Source of the DNA: Bradyrhizobium campsiandrae
GTDB taxonomy: Bacteria > Pseudomonadota > Alphaproteobacteria > Rhizobiales > Xanthobacteraceae
DNA length: 64,000 nucleotides
Direction: 5' to 3'
Assembly: GCF_014529705.1 (NCBI RefSeq)
Contig: NZ_JAANIH010000022.1
Coordinates: 1-64,000 of the forward strand
Both the position numbers and the translations under genes were made by a program. The notes beneath the pieces are model-generated. The model was not told where the DNA came from. It did not search any database and worked only from the letters and a program-made list of their open reading frames with translations. The stretch's first letter is position 1; each line of letters begins with the position of its first letter. Below, in pieces: positions 33,110 through 43,420 of this stretch.

Positions 33110-33613
33110 TTATCGGGACTCCGTCGAGGCCAGGATCATGGTCCAGAACACCTTGTACTTGGTGCCAGGAGCATAGCTCGCCGCGATGCCCAATTTTGTG
33201 ACACCGCTCTTGAGCATGTTGGCGCGGTGCGGAGGCGAGTCGCGCCAGCCGGAAAACGCTTCCGCCAGCGTGTGATAGCCGGCCGAGATGTTCTCGACCG
33301 CCACGGTCGCGGGATAGCCGCCGGCACTGAGCCGCTTGCCCAGGGGGGCGCGGACGTCATGGTCCATCTTGTTGGCGGCGGCCATGGCATTGGACTGGGA
33401 TTCGGCGAGCCGCATCAGTTCAGGGTCGATCTCGACGGCGCCGAGGCCGTTGTTCTGGCGGTACTGCGAGATCATGATCGCGGCGGCTGGCGCATCGAGC
33501 TTGGCGCCCGGGACCGACATATCGGCATACATCGACGGCTGCTGGACCGGCGCTTCGTTGCCGGCGCAGCCGGCGAGAAGCAAAGTGAGAAGGATCGCGG
33601 CCGCAGCGCGCAT
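33110..33613 (-). CDS. CAP/SCP-domain lipoprotein
   Basis: A 167-residue exported protein. The ATG at 33613 gives a lipoprotein signal with lipobox LLAGC; a longer in-frame start at 33697 would bury it. The CAP domain (about 40-165) shows QYRQNNGLGAVEIDPELMRLAESQSNAMA, MDHDV, AVENISAGYHTLAEAFSGWRDSPPHRANML and KVFWTMIL, like YkwD-type bacterial CAP proteins. Function in the envelope is not known. An inverted repeat GGCCCC/GGGGCC lies 8 bp before the start and may hide the ribosome-binding site. Confidence 0.88.
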   Translation of the reverse strand: MRAAAAILLTLLLAGCAGNEAPVQQPSMYADMSVPGAKLDAPAAAIMISQYRQNNGLGAVEIDPELMRLAESQSNAMAAANKMDHDVRAPLGKRLSAGGYPATVAVENISAGYHTLAEAFSGWRDSPPHRANMLKSGVTKLGIAASYAPGTKYKVFWTMILASTESR

Positions 33614-33694
33614 GTTCAGGGGCCCCCAAATGAGGGGCCGTTGTTGCATACCAACCGTGGCTGAAAGGTGAATTTTGAGGAAAATCGTAGCTGG

Positions 33695-33784
33695 CATTCC
33701 GGCGCGATGCGAAGCATCGAACCCGGAATCTCACGCTACAATCTCGGGATTCCGGGTTCGCGCTGGCGCGCGCCCCGGAATGAC
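33695..33784. repeat. Intergenic palindromic repeat (CATTCCGG family)
   Basis: Outer arms CATTCCGG and CCGGAATG enclose a nested pair (ACCCGGAATCTC / TCGGGATTCCGGGTT) and GCGATGCGAAGCATCG. It is a relative of the copy at 24578-24681 and separates the CAP lipoprotein gene from cysA. Confidence 0.75.
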
Positions 33785-33789
33785 GGTGC

Positions 33790-34813
<1,024 letters not shown>

Positions 34814-34824
<11 letters not shown>

Positions 34825-35725
34825 TGACGTCCTGTCCTTCGTCGAGATGACGTTCGAGAATGGTCTTCGCGATCAGCGTGATCAGCGCCAGCATTGCGAG
34901 CAGCGAGGCAATCGCGAACGCCGCGACGAACTGGTATTCGTTGTAGAGGATCTCGACCAGCAGCGGCATGGTGTTGGTCTCGCCGCGGATGTGGCCCGAC
35001 ACCACCGACACTGCACCAAACTCGCCCATCGCGCGCGCATTGCAGAGCAGGACGCCGTAGAGCACGCCCCATTTGATGTTGGGCAGCGTGACGCGGAAGA
35101 AGGTCTGCAAGCCGGACGCGCCGAGCGAGGTCGCGGCTTCTTCCTCCTGCGTGCCCTGTTCCTGCATCAAGGGGATCAGCGCGCGCGCCACGAAGGGGAA
35201 CGTCACGAAGGTGGTCGCGAGCGCAATGCCGGGCACCGCGAACAGGATCTGAATGTCGTGATCCCTGAGCCAACCGCCGAAATAGCCCTGCGCGCCGAAC
35301 AGCAGGACGAAAACAAGGCCCGAGATGACAGGGCTGACCGAGAACGGCAGATCGATCAGCGTGATCAGGAAGGTCTTGCCGGGAAATTCGAACTTTGCAA
35401 CCGCCCAGGCGGCGACCAGGCCGAAGACCAGATTGAGGCTGACCGAGATCGCGGCGACGACCAGCGTCAGCTTGATCGCCGCCAGCGCCTCCGGCTCGGC
35501 CAGTGCGGCGAAATAAGCCAGAATGCCCTTGGAGAGGGCTTGCGCGAACACCACGACCAGCGGCAGCACCACAAAGACGGAGAGGAACGCGATCGCCAGC
35601 GTGATGATGACGAGGCGCACCGCCCTGGGCTCGGTGCGGAGATTGTTGCGCGCGGCGGCCGCATGCGCGCGTGACTTCGCGTCGGGCGAGGACAGCGAAA
35701 CGTTATCGGCGATCTGCATCGTCAT
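34814..35725 (-). CDS. cysW: Sulfate ABC transporter permease CysW
   Basis: A 303-residue inner-membrane permease with six helices. The coupling-helix motif [26 protein letters not shown] (EAA loop) and [36 protein letters not shown] are characteristic of CysW. The N-terminal 30 residues are polar and longer than in E. coli. It pairs with CysT to form the channel and lies 11 bp after the cysT stop. Confidence 0.94.
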
Positions 35726-35736
35726 CGCATTCCGCC

Positions 35737-36573
35737 CTAGTGCATCGGAATCCGGTCCTGCGCCCAGCGCTGCAACCGGTTCACCGCGAAGATGATAACG
35801 AAGGAGACGACGAGCATGACCACCGCGATGGCGGTCGCATCGGCGTAGCGGAATTCAGAGAGGCGGATCACGATCAAGAGCGGCGCGATCTCGGAGACGT
35901 TCGGCAGGTTGCCCGCGATGAATATGATGGAGCCGTATTCGCCGACCGCGCGGGCGAAGGCGAGCGCAAGCCCAGTGAGCAGCGCCGGCGCCAGCGACGG
36001 CAGGATCACGCGGACGATGGTCTGCCAGCGGCTGGCGCCAAGACTGCCCGCGGCCTCCTCGATCTCGGGGTCAAGATCCTGCAGCACCGGCTGCACCGTG
36101 CGCACCACGAAGGGGATGCCGATGAAGATCATGGCGACGAAAATGCCGACGGGCGTGAACGCCACCTTGATGCCGAGCGCAGCAAGCGGCGCGCCGAGCC
36201 AGCCTTTCTCGGCAAACAGCGAACTCAGCGCGACGCCGGCGACGGCCGTCGGCAATGCGAACGGCACGTCGACGATGGCATCGAAGATTCGCCGGCCGGG
36301 AAAACGATAACGCACCAGCGCCCAGACGATGATGCTGCCCATCACGAGATTGACGCAGGCCGCTGCGAAGGCAAGGCCGAACGACACCCGCAAGGCATTC
36401 AAGGTTCTCCGGCTGGAGAGGATGGCCCAGAACTGCTCGGGGCTCAGCTCGAGCGACTTCAGGAACAGCCCGGCGAGCGGAATCAGGATGATGACGGACA
36501 GCCAGGTCAGCGTCAGTCCCATCGTGAGACCGAAGCCCGGCAATGTCCGGCGTCGTAAAGCGATTGCGCTCAC
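35737..36573 (-). CDS. cysT: Sulfate ABC transporter permease CysT (CysU)
   Basis: A 278-residue permease with six helices. [25 protein letters not shown] at the N-terminus, [20 protein letters not shown], the EAA loop [23 protein letters not shown] and [18 protein letters not shown] identify CysT. It follows the binding-protein gene by 36 bp and precedes cysW, giving the usual order sbp-cysT-cysW-cysA. Confidence 0.94.
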   Translation of the reverse strand: MSAIALRRRTLPGFGLTMGLTLTWLSVIILIPLAGLFLKSLELSPEQFWAILSSRRTLNALRVSFGLAFAAACVNLVMGSIIVWALVRYRFPGRRIFDAIVDVPFALPTAVAGVALSSLFAEKGWLGAPLAALGIKVAFTPVGIFVAMIFIGIPFVVRTVQPVLQDLDPEIEEAAGSLGASRWQTIVRVILPSLAPALLTGLALAFARAVGEYGSIIFIAGNLPNVSEIAPLLIVIRLSEFRYADATAIAVVMLVVSFVIIFAVNRLQRWAQDRIPMH

Positions 36574-36609
36574 CAGGCCCCCTGCGAAAACCCCTTCGAC
36601 AGCGCCTGA

Positions 36610-37611
36610 TCAGTTCTTGTAGATCTGATCAAAGACGCCGCCGTCGGCGAAATGCTCTTTCTGCGCCTTGGTCCAACCACCAAAAACGTCGTCGATGGTG
36701 AATAGTTCGACCTTGGCGAAGGAATTTTCATACTTTTTGGCGATCTCTGCGTCGCGCGGACGATAGAAGTTTCGCGCGGCGATCTCCTGACCCTCCTTCG
36801 TATACCAGAACTGGAGATAGGCCTCGGCAACGCTGCGGGTCCCCTTCTTCTCGACGACCTTGTCGACCACCGCGACCGGCGGCTCTGCCAGGATGGATTG
36901 GCGCGGCGCGACGATCTCGAACTTCTCCGGGCCGAATTCCTTCAGGGCGAGGTAAGCTTCGTTCTCCCACGCGAGCAGCACGTCGCCGACGCCACGCTCG
37001 ACGAAAGTAACGGTCGAACCACGTGCGCCGGTGTCGAGCACCGGCACTTGCTGGTAAAGCTTGGCGATGAAATCCTTGGCCTTGTCGGCCGAACCGAACT
37101 TCTTCTCGGCGTAACCCCAGGCCGCGAGATAATTCCAGCGCGCGCCTCCAGACGTCTTCGGGTTCGGCGTGATGACGGCGACGCCCGGCTTGATCAGGTC
37201 ATCCCAGTCCTTGATGCCCTTCGGATTGCCCTTGCGCACCAGGAACACGATGGTCGAAGTGTAGGGCGAGGAATTCTGCGGGAGCCGCTTCTGCCAATCC
37301 GCGGCAGTCAATCCCTTGGCCGCAATCGCGTCGATGTCGTACGCGAGCGCGAGGGTCACGACATCCGCCGGCAGGCCATCGATGACGCTCCGCGAGGACG
37401 CGCCCGAGCCGTTATGCGACTGCTTGATCTCCACGCTCTTGCCGGTTTCCTTCTGATAGGCGGTCGCGAACGCCTTGTTGAAGTCGACATAAAGCTCGCG
37501 CGTCGGATCGTACGACACGTTCAACAGATTGATATCAGCAGCGAGAGCCGCGCTTGCCACGAGTCCCGACGCGAGAAGCCCTGCAGCGAGCGGAACGATA
37601 CGGCGCATCAT
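36610..37611 (-). CDS. Periplasmic sulfate-binding protein
   Basis: A periplasmic receptor that captures sulfate for CysTWA. The signal peptide ends at SAALAAD. Sbp/CysP signatures include [37 protein letters not shown] (sulfate contacts), [12 protein letters not shown] and [22 protein letters not shown] codons at 37623, 37617, 37611 and 37608 are all in frame. I chose 37611 because GGAG lies 6 bp before it and it gives a compact signal peptide. Sequence alone does not say whether it also binds thiosulfate. A 124-bp gap from cysH may hold a second promoter. Confidence 0.93.
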   Translation of the reverse strand: MMRRIVPLAAGLLASGLVASAALAADINLLNVSYDPTRELYVDFNKAFATAYQKETGKSVEIKQSHNGSGASSRSVIDGLPADVVTLALAYDIDAIAAKGLTAADWQKRLPQNSSPYTSTIVFLVRKGNPKGIKDWDDLIKPGVAVITPNPKTSGGARWNYLAAWGYAEKKFGSADKAKDFIAKLYQQVPVLDTGARGSTVTFVERGVGDVLLAWENEAYLALKEFGPEKFEIVAPRQSILAEPPVAVVDKVVEKKGTRSVAEAYLQFWYTKEGQEIAARNFYRPRDAEIAKKYENSFAKVELFTIDDVFGGWTKAQKEHFADGGVFDQIYKN

Positions 37612-37735
37612 GTCCATCTCCATTCATTTCGACGACGCCAATATCGCCGAAGGTATGCAGGCGAAACTCGTGGCGAAACACTCTCAAGTCAACGGAACCG
37701 GATTCTCTTGTTCGCAAACCCGCAGCGCGACCGTG

Positions 37736-38467
37736 CTACGAAGTCTTCGTCGTGTGGATGCCGCATTCTGTCTTGGCGCGGCCGCGCCAGCGACCGGCGC
37801 GCTCATCCTCGCCCTCGGCCGTTCTGCTCGTGCAAGGCATACACCCGACCGAACGAAAACCCGATGCAGCAAGCGGATGACGCGGCAATTTAGCGCGGAC
37901 GAAGATCGCTTCGAGCTCCTCACGCGAGACATTGGCAAACGGGTTGAACTTCAACCGCACGCCATCGTCCTCGACGACAGGAATGTCGGCGCGCGTATTG
38001 CCCTGGAAACGTTTGCGGCCGTTGAGCCAGGCCGAGAACGGCTTGAGCGCACGCGCGAGCGGCTCGACTTTGCGGATACGGCAGCAGGCGTCGGGATCGG
38101 AGAACCAGAGGTCGCGATCCGGATCGTCGCGCGACAGCGTCTCCTCGGCCGGCTTGATCGAGCGGACGTCTTTCAAGCCAAGCGTTGAAATCAAGGTGTC
38201 GCGATAGGCCAGCGTTTCTTCGAACAGCCAGCCGGTGTCGAGGAAGATCACGGGGATCGCCGGATCGACGTCCGCCATGACCTTGAGCAGGGTGGCCGAT
38301 TCCGTCCCGAAGGACGACACCAGCGCGAGCTTTTCGCGGCCAACCGCCTTCAGCGCGACCGAGATGACCTCCGCGGGAGACGCGTCGCGCAAGGCGCGAT
38401 CGAGCTCCTCCGCCGAAGGCAGCACGGATGCAGACGTCGAGGAGACCCGGGGCGCGATGGCGTTCAC
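37736..38467 (-). CDS. cysH: Assimilatory APS/PAPS reductase with iron-sulfur cysteines
   Basis: A 243-residue reductase that turns adenylyl-sulfate into sulfite and AMP, using thioredoxin. SSFGTESATLLKV (nucleotide loop) and FLDTGWLFEETLAYRD match CysH. Cys128-Cys129 and Cys209-x2-Cys212 form the 4Fe-4S ligand pattern found in APS reductases, and Cys235 in ECGIH is the catalytic Cys. The cluster points to APS rather than PAPS as the preferred substrate, as known in rhizobia. Its start overlaps the DUF934 gene stop in an ATGA arrangement. Confidence 0.94.
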   Translation of the reverse strand: MNAIAPRVSSTSASVLPSAEELDRALRDASPAEVISVALKAVGREKLALVSSFGTESATLLKVMADVDPAIPVIFLDTGWLFEETLAYRDTLISTLGLKDVRSIKPAEETLSRDDPDRDLWFSDPDACCRIRKVEPLARALKPFSAWLNGRKRFQGNTRADIPVVEDDGVRLKFNPFANVSREELEAIFVRAKLPRHPLAASGFRSVGCMPCTSRTAEGEDERAGRWRGRAKTECGIHTTKTS

Positions 38468-38979
38468 GTACCAACACCCTCCGAATGACGCAGCTGCATG
38501 CGTCGATGCAAAGCCGTGATGCGGCCATCGCCGGTCGGCTGATAGAACACCGAATAGCGCTTTGCGGTCTGCATGAAGGCTTCCGCGTCGGCCTGCTTCT
38601 TGACCTCGAAGGAATCGAAGCCGGCGCGCAGCATAAACACGAACTGATCGCGCAGGACCTGGCCGGTCGCGCGCACTTCGCCGCGATAATTGTGACGCTC
38701 GCGCAGCAGCCGCGCCTGGCTGTAGGCGCGCCCGTCCCGGAAGGTCGGGAACACCAGCGCCACGGCGGCGACCTTGCCGAGATACGGCACGAGCTCGTCG
38801 ATGTCGCGGTTGTTCGGCCAGATCACGCCGACCTTGTCGGCACGCTTGAGCAGCGCGTCGGCCTCGCCGATGAAACGCTCGGCCGGCACCAGGATGTCGC
38901 CGCTCTCGGGCAGCGGCGTGTCGACGGCAAGCTTGACGAAGCTGTCGTCGACGATTTTTCCGCCGTTAACGAGTGGCAT
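38464..38979 (-). CDS. DUF934 family protein of the sulfite reductase operon
   Basis: A 171-residue protein of the DUF934 family, found almost always next to cysI/cysH in alpha- and betaproteobacteria. VALVFPTFRDGRAYSQARLLRERHNYRGEVRATGQVLRDQFVFMLRAGFD is the conserved core. No catalytic motif is obvious. It overlaps cysI by 14 bp and cysH by 4 bp, so the three are co-translated. Because these genomes often lack the flavoprotein CysJ, DUF934 has been suspected of helping sulfite reduction, but its role is unproven. Confidence 0.9.
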   Translation of the reverse strand: MPLVNGGKIVDDSFVKLAVDTPLPESGDILVPAERFIGEADALLKRADKVGVIWPNNRDIDELVPYLGKVAAVALVFPTFRDGRAYSQARLLRERHNYRGEVRATGQVLRDQFVFMLRAGFDSFEVKKQADAEAFMQTAKRYSVFYQPTGDGRITALHRRMQLRHSEGVGT

Positions 38980-40621
38980 AGACGCGCTCCTTGAAGGGTT
39001 CCACGCCGAGGCGCTTCACGGTGTCCATGAACAGCTCTTCGGGCCGCTCGCGCAACGCGAGATAGGCTTCCACGACGTCCTCGATGACGTCGGCGACTTC
39101 GTCGAACTTGACGCCGGGACCAATCAGGGTGCCAAGCGCGGCGTTCTCGTCGGCGCGGCCGCCGATGGTGATCTGATAGACCTCCTCGCCGTTCTTCTCG
39201 ACGCCGAGAATGCCGATATGACCGACATGGTGATGGCCGCAGGCATTGATGCAGCCGGAGATGTTGATGTGGAGACGGCCGATCAGGCTCGCCAGCTCGT
39301 GATTGGCGAAGCGCCGCGTCAGCTCCTGCGCGATCGGAATCGAGCGCGCGTTCGCCAGCGAGCAATAGTCGAGACCCGGGCAGGCGATGATGTCGGTGAT
39401 CAGATTGACGTTCGGCGTCGCGAGGCCAAGCTTGTCGAGCGCCTTCCACAGCGCCGGCAGATCGCGCTTGGCGACATGCGGCAGCGCCAGGTTCTGCTCG
39501 TGGCCGACGCGGATCTCGCCGAAGGAATAGACGTCGGCGAGATCGGCCAGCGCATCCATCTGCTCGGCCGTGGCATCGCCCGGAGGCTTGCCGATCGGCT
39601 TCAGCGAGATGGTGACGATGGAATAGCCCTGAACCTTGTGCGGAGCCACCGAGTTCTTACGCCATGCCTCGAAGTCGGGGTCAGCCGCGGCCTGGCGCAA
39701 CTCGTCCGGCATGTGAGGCAGCTTCTCGTAAGCCGGATAAGTGAAGCGCGAGCGGATATCCTCGATCACCTCGTCGTCGATCTGGAGCGAGGAGTTGCGG
39801 ATATGCTGCCACTCCTCCTCGACCTCGCGCGAGAACTTCTCGATGCCGAGCTCGTGCACCAGGATCTTGATGCGCGCCTTGTAGATGTTGTCGCGGCGGC
39901 CGTACTGGTTGTAGACGCGCAGGATCGCCTCGATATAGCTGAGAATATCGCGGCCATGCACGAAGTGCTTGATCGTCTTGGCGATGAACGGCGTACGGCC
40001 GAGCCCGCCGCCGACCAGCACCTCAAAACCGGTCTCGCCCTTTTCGTTCTTGATCAGCTTGAGCCCGATATCATGGATCTTGATCGCGGCACGGTCGTGA
40101 TCGGACGCGGTGATCGCGATCTTGAACTTGCGCGGCAGGAAAGAGAATTCCGGATGCAGCGTGGTGTGCTGGCGGATCAGCTCCGACCAGATGCGCGGAT
40201 CCTCGATCTCGCCCGGCGCGACGCCGGCCCACTGGTCCGAGGTGACGTTGCGCATGTTGTTGCCGGAGGTCTGCATCGCGTGGATGCCGACCTTGGCGAG
40301 ATCTTCCAGAGCGTCCGGCAACTCGGCGAGCTTGATCCAGTTGAACTGGATGTTCTGCCGCGTCGTGAAATGGCCGTAGCCGCGGTCGTATTTGCGCGCG
40401 ACATGGGCGAGCGCCCGCAACTGGTTCGTCGCCAGCGTCCCGTAGGGAATCGCGACGCGGAACATGTAGGCGTGCAATTGCAGATAGACGCCATTCTGCA
40501 GGCGCAGGATCTTGAACTCGTCCTCGGTGAGCTCGCCGGACAAGCGGCGCTTCACTTGATCACGGAACTCCGAGACGCGCTCGTTGACGAGCGTGCGGTC
40601 GATTTCGTCGTAAGCGTACAT
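38966..40621 (-). CDS. cysI: Ferredoxin-type nitrite/sulfite reductase, hemoprotein
   Basis: A 551-residue siroheme/4Fe-4S enzyme that reduces sulfite to sulfide with six electrons. Cys414-x5-Cys420 (ACPGLDYC) and Cys457-x3-Cys461 (GCINAC) bind the coupled cluster. The siroheme-contact regions YGHFTTRQNIQF and TSGNNMRN are clear. No cysJ flavoprotein is in the window, so electrons probably come from ferredoxin. A nitrite role is less likely given the cys neighbours. It starts 10 bp after the DUF2849 gene. Confidence 0.93.
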   Translation of the reverse strand: MYAYDEIDRTLVNERVSEFRDQVKRRLSGELTEDEFKILRLQNGVYLQLHAYMFRVAIPYGTLATNQLRALAHVARKYDRGYGHFTTRQNIQFNWIKLAELPDALEDLAKVGIHAMQTSGNNMRNVTSDQWAGVAPGEIEDPRIWSELIRQHTTLHPEFSFLPRKFKIAITASDHDRAAIKIHDIGLKLIKNEKGETGFEVLVGGGLGRTPFIAKTIKHFVHGRDILSYIEAILRVYNQYGRRDNIYKARIKILVHELGIEKFSREVEEEWQHIRNSSLQIDDEVIEDIRSRFTYPAYEKLPHMPDELRQAAADPDFEAWRKNSVAPHKVQGYSIVTISLKPIGKPPGDATAEQMDALADLADVYSFGEIRVGHEQNLALPHVAKRDLPALWKALDKLGLATPNVNLITDIIACPGLDYCSLANARSIPIAQELTRRFANHELASLIGRLHINISGCINACGHHHVGHIGILGVEKNGEEVYQITIGGRADENAALGTLIGPGVKFDEVADVIEDVVEAYLALRERPEELFMDTVKRLGVEPFKERVYATR

Positions 40622-40631
40622 AAGCGATGCC

Positions 40632-40949
40632 TTAAACCTGGGCCGGCTGTCCGATGGTCACACCGGTGCGACGGATCTGTTCGCGCAGATTGCCGGGTTC
40701 GATCTTGCCGTCTGCGCCGACCTGCACCGGGGCGATATAGGCACCCACGGCGCCGACGTCATCGGCCACGGATTCCGCGAGCAACGCCTTGGCCTCGTCG
40801 GAGTTGCGCACGATAGCAGCCTCCGAGAGATCCGCGGACCAGCTCTTGGCAGCGGTGCGATATACCACGATGCCGTCCCAGGTGCGGTTGGCGGTCACCA
40901 CCGAGGGTCCGGCGATTTTGATCTTCTTCTGTTCAAGCGGGGAGGTCAT
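40632..40949 (-). CDS. DUF2849 family protein of the cys operon
   Basis: A 105-residue protein: KIAGPSVVTANRTWDGIVVYRTAAKSWSADLSEAAIVRN, then a helical part ending GVTIGQPAQV. This is the DUF2849 family, which in alphaproteobacteria lies between cysG and cysI. It has no cysteines or metal-binding pattern, so an electron carrier role is unlikely. It overlaps the cysG stop in an ATGA arrangement, which implies coupled translation. Function unknown. Confidence 0.9.
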   Translation of the reverse strand: MTSPLEQKKIKIAGPSVVTANRTWDGIVVYRTAAKSWSADLSEAAIVRNSDEAKALLAESVADDVGAVGAYIAPVQVGADGKIEPGNLREQIRRTGVTIGQPAQV

Positions 40950-42370
40950 TCGGCTGCATCCAATAGGTCAGAGATGATTTGGTTTGGCGTTTGACGGCAA
41001 AGCGAACCGGCATGCCGGACCACGTCGCCGATGATGAGAATGGCAGGACCACCATTGGCCTGCCGCACGAGCTCGGGCAGGTCGCGCAGCGTGCCGATCG
41101 CGCCCTGCGCATCCGGCCGCGTCACGCGCGCGAACACGCCGACCGGCGTCTCCGGCGAACGGCCGGCGGCAAACAGCCCTGCGCGAACCGCAGGCGCAGC
41201 CGTCGCGCCCATGTAGACCACGACGGTCATCTTCGTATCGGTCAGCGTCGACCAGTCCACCGCCTCCGCGTCACGCGCCTTGTGCGCGGTGAGGAAGGTG
41301 ATCCGGGTGGCTTCATGACGGTAAGTGAGCGGCACTTCGAAATCGGCAGCGCCGCCAAGCCCTGCGGTGATGCCGGGAACGATCGAATAGGCAACACCGG
41401 CCGTGCGCAGCGCTTCGACTTCCTCGCCGCCGCGGCCGAACACGAAGGGATCACCGCCCTTCAGACGCACGACCCGCTGGCCGGCTTGCGCGGCCTCGAT
41501 CATGCGCTTGTTGATGGCGTCCTGGCCGATGCCGGGCTTGCCGACACGGCGGCCGACCGCAACACGCGTGGTGTCGCGGCGGATGCGATCGAGAATCTCA
41601 GCGGAGATCAGCTCGTCATGGAAGACGATGTCCGCATCCTGCAACGCGCGCAGCGCCTTGATGGTGAGAAGATCGGGGTCGCCGGGACCGGCACCGACCA
41701 GCGCGACGGAGCCTTGCGGCTTGTCGGCGCGTGCGAAATCGGAGGGATCGGCGATGGCCTTGAGCGCGGCGGCGGCTTCAGCCCCGCGGCCCGCGAGCAC
41801 GGACGCGCCGATCGGACCGTCGATCACGCGCTCCCAGAAACGGCGGCGCAGCGGAAATTCGGCGATACGCTCGTTGATCGATTTGCGAAAGCCGCCGATG
41901 AACTCGGCGAGTTCGCCAATGCGCGCCGGCAGCAGCGCCTCGATCTTCTCGCGCACGCGACGCGCCACCACTGGCGACGTGCCGCCGGTGCCAACGGCGA
42001 CCACGACATCGCCGCGATCGACGATCGCCGGGAAGATGAAGCTGGAATGCTCGAGATCGTCCATGACGTTGACCGGCAGACCAAGCGATTTCGCCCGCGC
42101 CGACATCGCCACGCCAACGTCGCCTGCGCCGGCGCAGACGACGGCGATGACGCCGGCAAGATCAGCCGTAAGCGGATCGTCGTTGGCGATCTCGATACGC
42201 GCCGCGTCCCCGGCGTTCAGACCCAGATCCTGATTGCCGTCCGTCGCATGCACGCGAATGCGCGCACCGGCAGCGGCGAGCACGCGCATTTTTGCGCGCA
42301 ACAGCTCACCCGCACCGATGAGGACCACCGGGCCGGCCTTGAGATCGAGGAACACCGGCAGGAACCGCAT
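40946..42370 (-). CDS. cysG: Siroheme synthase (multifunctional CysG)
   Basis: A 474-residue enzyme that converts uroporphyrinogen III to siroheme, the cofactor of CysI. The N-terminal part (1-210) is the precorrin-2 dehydrogenase/ferrochelatase with a Rossmann start (PVVLIGAGELLRAKMRVLAAAG) and AVGTGGTSPVVARRVREKIEALLP. The C-terminal part (about 215-470) is the SAM uroporphyrinogen methyltransferase with VALVGAGPGDPDLLTIKALRALQDADIVFHDELI and VRLKGGDPFVFGRGGEE. It is the first gene of the leftward operon and diverges from cysD. Confidence 0.95.
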   Translation of the reverse strand: MRFLPVFLDLKAGPVVLIGAGELLRAKMRVLAAAGARIRVHATDGNQDLGLNAGDAARIEIANDDPLTADLAGVIAVVCAGAGDVGVAMSARAKSLGLPVNVMDDLEHSSFIFPAIVDRGDVVVAVGTGGTSPVVARRVREKIEALLPARIGELAEFIGGFRKSINERIAEFPLRRRFWERVIDGPIGASVLAGRGAEAAAALKAIADPSDFARADKPQGSVALVGAGPGDPDLLTIKALRALQDADIVFHDELISAEILDRIRRDTTRVAVGRRVGKPGIGQDAINKRMIEAAQAGQRVVRLKGGDPFVFGRGGEEVEALRTAGVAYSIVPGITAGLGGAADFEVPLTYRHEATRITFLTAHKARDAEAVDWSTLTDTKMTVVVYMGATAAPAVRAGLFAAGRSPETPVGVFARVTRPDAQGAIGTLRDLPELVRQANGGPAILIIGDVVRHAGSLCRQTPNQIISDLLDAAE

Positions 42371-42398
42371 GCGATACTCGCTTCCCCCACATCCGGGG

Positions 42399-42426
42399 TT
42401 GACTGGAATTATTTTCTATATATGTG
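42399..42426 (+). promoter_or_regulatory. Predicted rightward promoter of cysD in an AT-rich divergent region
   Basis: TTGACT at 42399-42404 is followed after 16 bp by TATGTG (42421-42426), overlapping a TATATATG run. The region between cysG and cysD (42371-42513) is strikingly AT-rich for this genome and must also hold the leftward cysG promoter. No LysR-type box could be fixed by eye. Confidence 0.4.
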
Positions 42427-42513
42427 TCGTTTCGAGCGCGCAAAGAGAAATTTTTTTCTTCTCTTCTTCATCGCAACTATAGAATTTTCGCCTCCAAACG
42501 CAAAGTGGCAGAG

Positions 42514-43401
42514 ATGCATCTTCTCAAGGGCAATTCCGGCGCAGATGGGCTGGGCTTCGCAGCTTCCGTTTCCGAGCAAAAAGCGGTCGAGCAGACCGCC
42601 CCCAGCATGGATCATCTCGACCAGCTTGAGGCCCAGAGCATCTACATTTTACGCGAGGCCTTTGCCCGTCTGAAGAAGATCGCCCTGCTGTGGTCCCTCG
42701 GCAAGGACTCCAATGTCATGATCTGGCTGGCGCGGAAGGCGTTCTTCGGTCGCGTGCCGTTCCCCGCGCTTCATGTCGACACCGGCAAGAAGTTTCCGGA
42801 AATGTATCACTTCCGCGATCACTACGGGAAGGAGTGGGAGCTCGATCTGCGCGTCGAGCCCTGCCCACCGATCGATGCCGTCGACCCAACGCTGCCGCCG
42901 GCCGCCCGTTCCGCCGCGCGCAAGACCGAAGGCCTGAAGATGGCGCTGGCCAAATACGGCTTTGACGGCCTGATCGCCGGCATTCGCCGCGACGAGGAAG
43001 CCACCCGCGCCAAGGAGAGGGTGTTCTCGCCGCGCGGCCTGGAAGGCAATTGGGACGTGCGCGACCAGCCGCCGGAGTTCTGGGATCATTTCAACGCTTC
43101 GCCGCCGCAGGGCGCGCATTTGCGCATCCATCCGATCCTGCATTGGACCGAGGCCGACATCTGGGCCTACACCAAGCGCGAGAACATCCCGATCATCCCG
43201 CTCTATCTCGCCAAGGACGGCAAGCGCTATCGCTCGCTGGGCGATCAGGACATCACCAATCCCGTAAACTCGAATGCATCGACCATCGACGAGATCCTGG
43301 CTGAGCTCGAGCAGACCAAGGTGCCGGAGCGTGCCGGCCGCGCGCTCGACCACGAGACCGAGGACGCTTTCGAGCGCCTGCGCGTCGCCGGCTATCTCTG
43401 A
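42514..43401 (+). CDS. cysD: Sulfate adenylyltransferase subunit 2
   Basis: A 295-residue ATP sulfurylase small subunit that forms APS from ATP and sulfate with CysN. The PP-loop [40 protein letters not shown] and [16 protein letters not shown] are standard. The typical bacterial start [10 protein letters not shown] is at 42607, but the frame continues in good codon use to ATG 42514 (MHLLKGNSG), which I chose; such extensions occur in rhizobia. Neither has a strong ribosome-binding site. It precedes cysNC by 19 bp. Confidence 0.93.
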   Translation: MHLLKGNSGADGLGFAASVSEQKAVEQTAPSMDHLDQLEAQSIYILREAFARLKKIALLWSLGKDSNVMIWLARKAFFGRVPFPALHVDTGKKFPEMYHFRDHYGKEWELDLRVEPCPPIDAVDPTLPPAARSAARKTEGLKMALAKYGFDGLIAGIRRDEEATRAKERVFSPRGLEGNWDVRDQPPEFWDHFNASPPQGAHLRIHPILHWTEADIWAYTKRENIPIIPLYLAKDGKRYRSLGDQDITNPVNSNASTIDEILAELEQTKVPERAGRALDHETEDAFERLRVAGYL

Positions 43402-43420
43402 TCAAGGACGCATCGCGGTC

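Noticed and set aside
38774-40816. Long rightward open frame opposite cysI
   Set aside because: Antisense shadow; no recognisable motif, while cysI has all its cysteine ligands.
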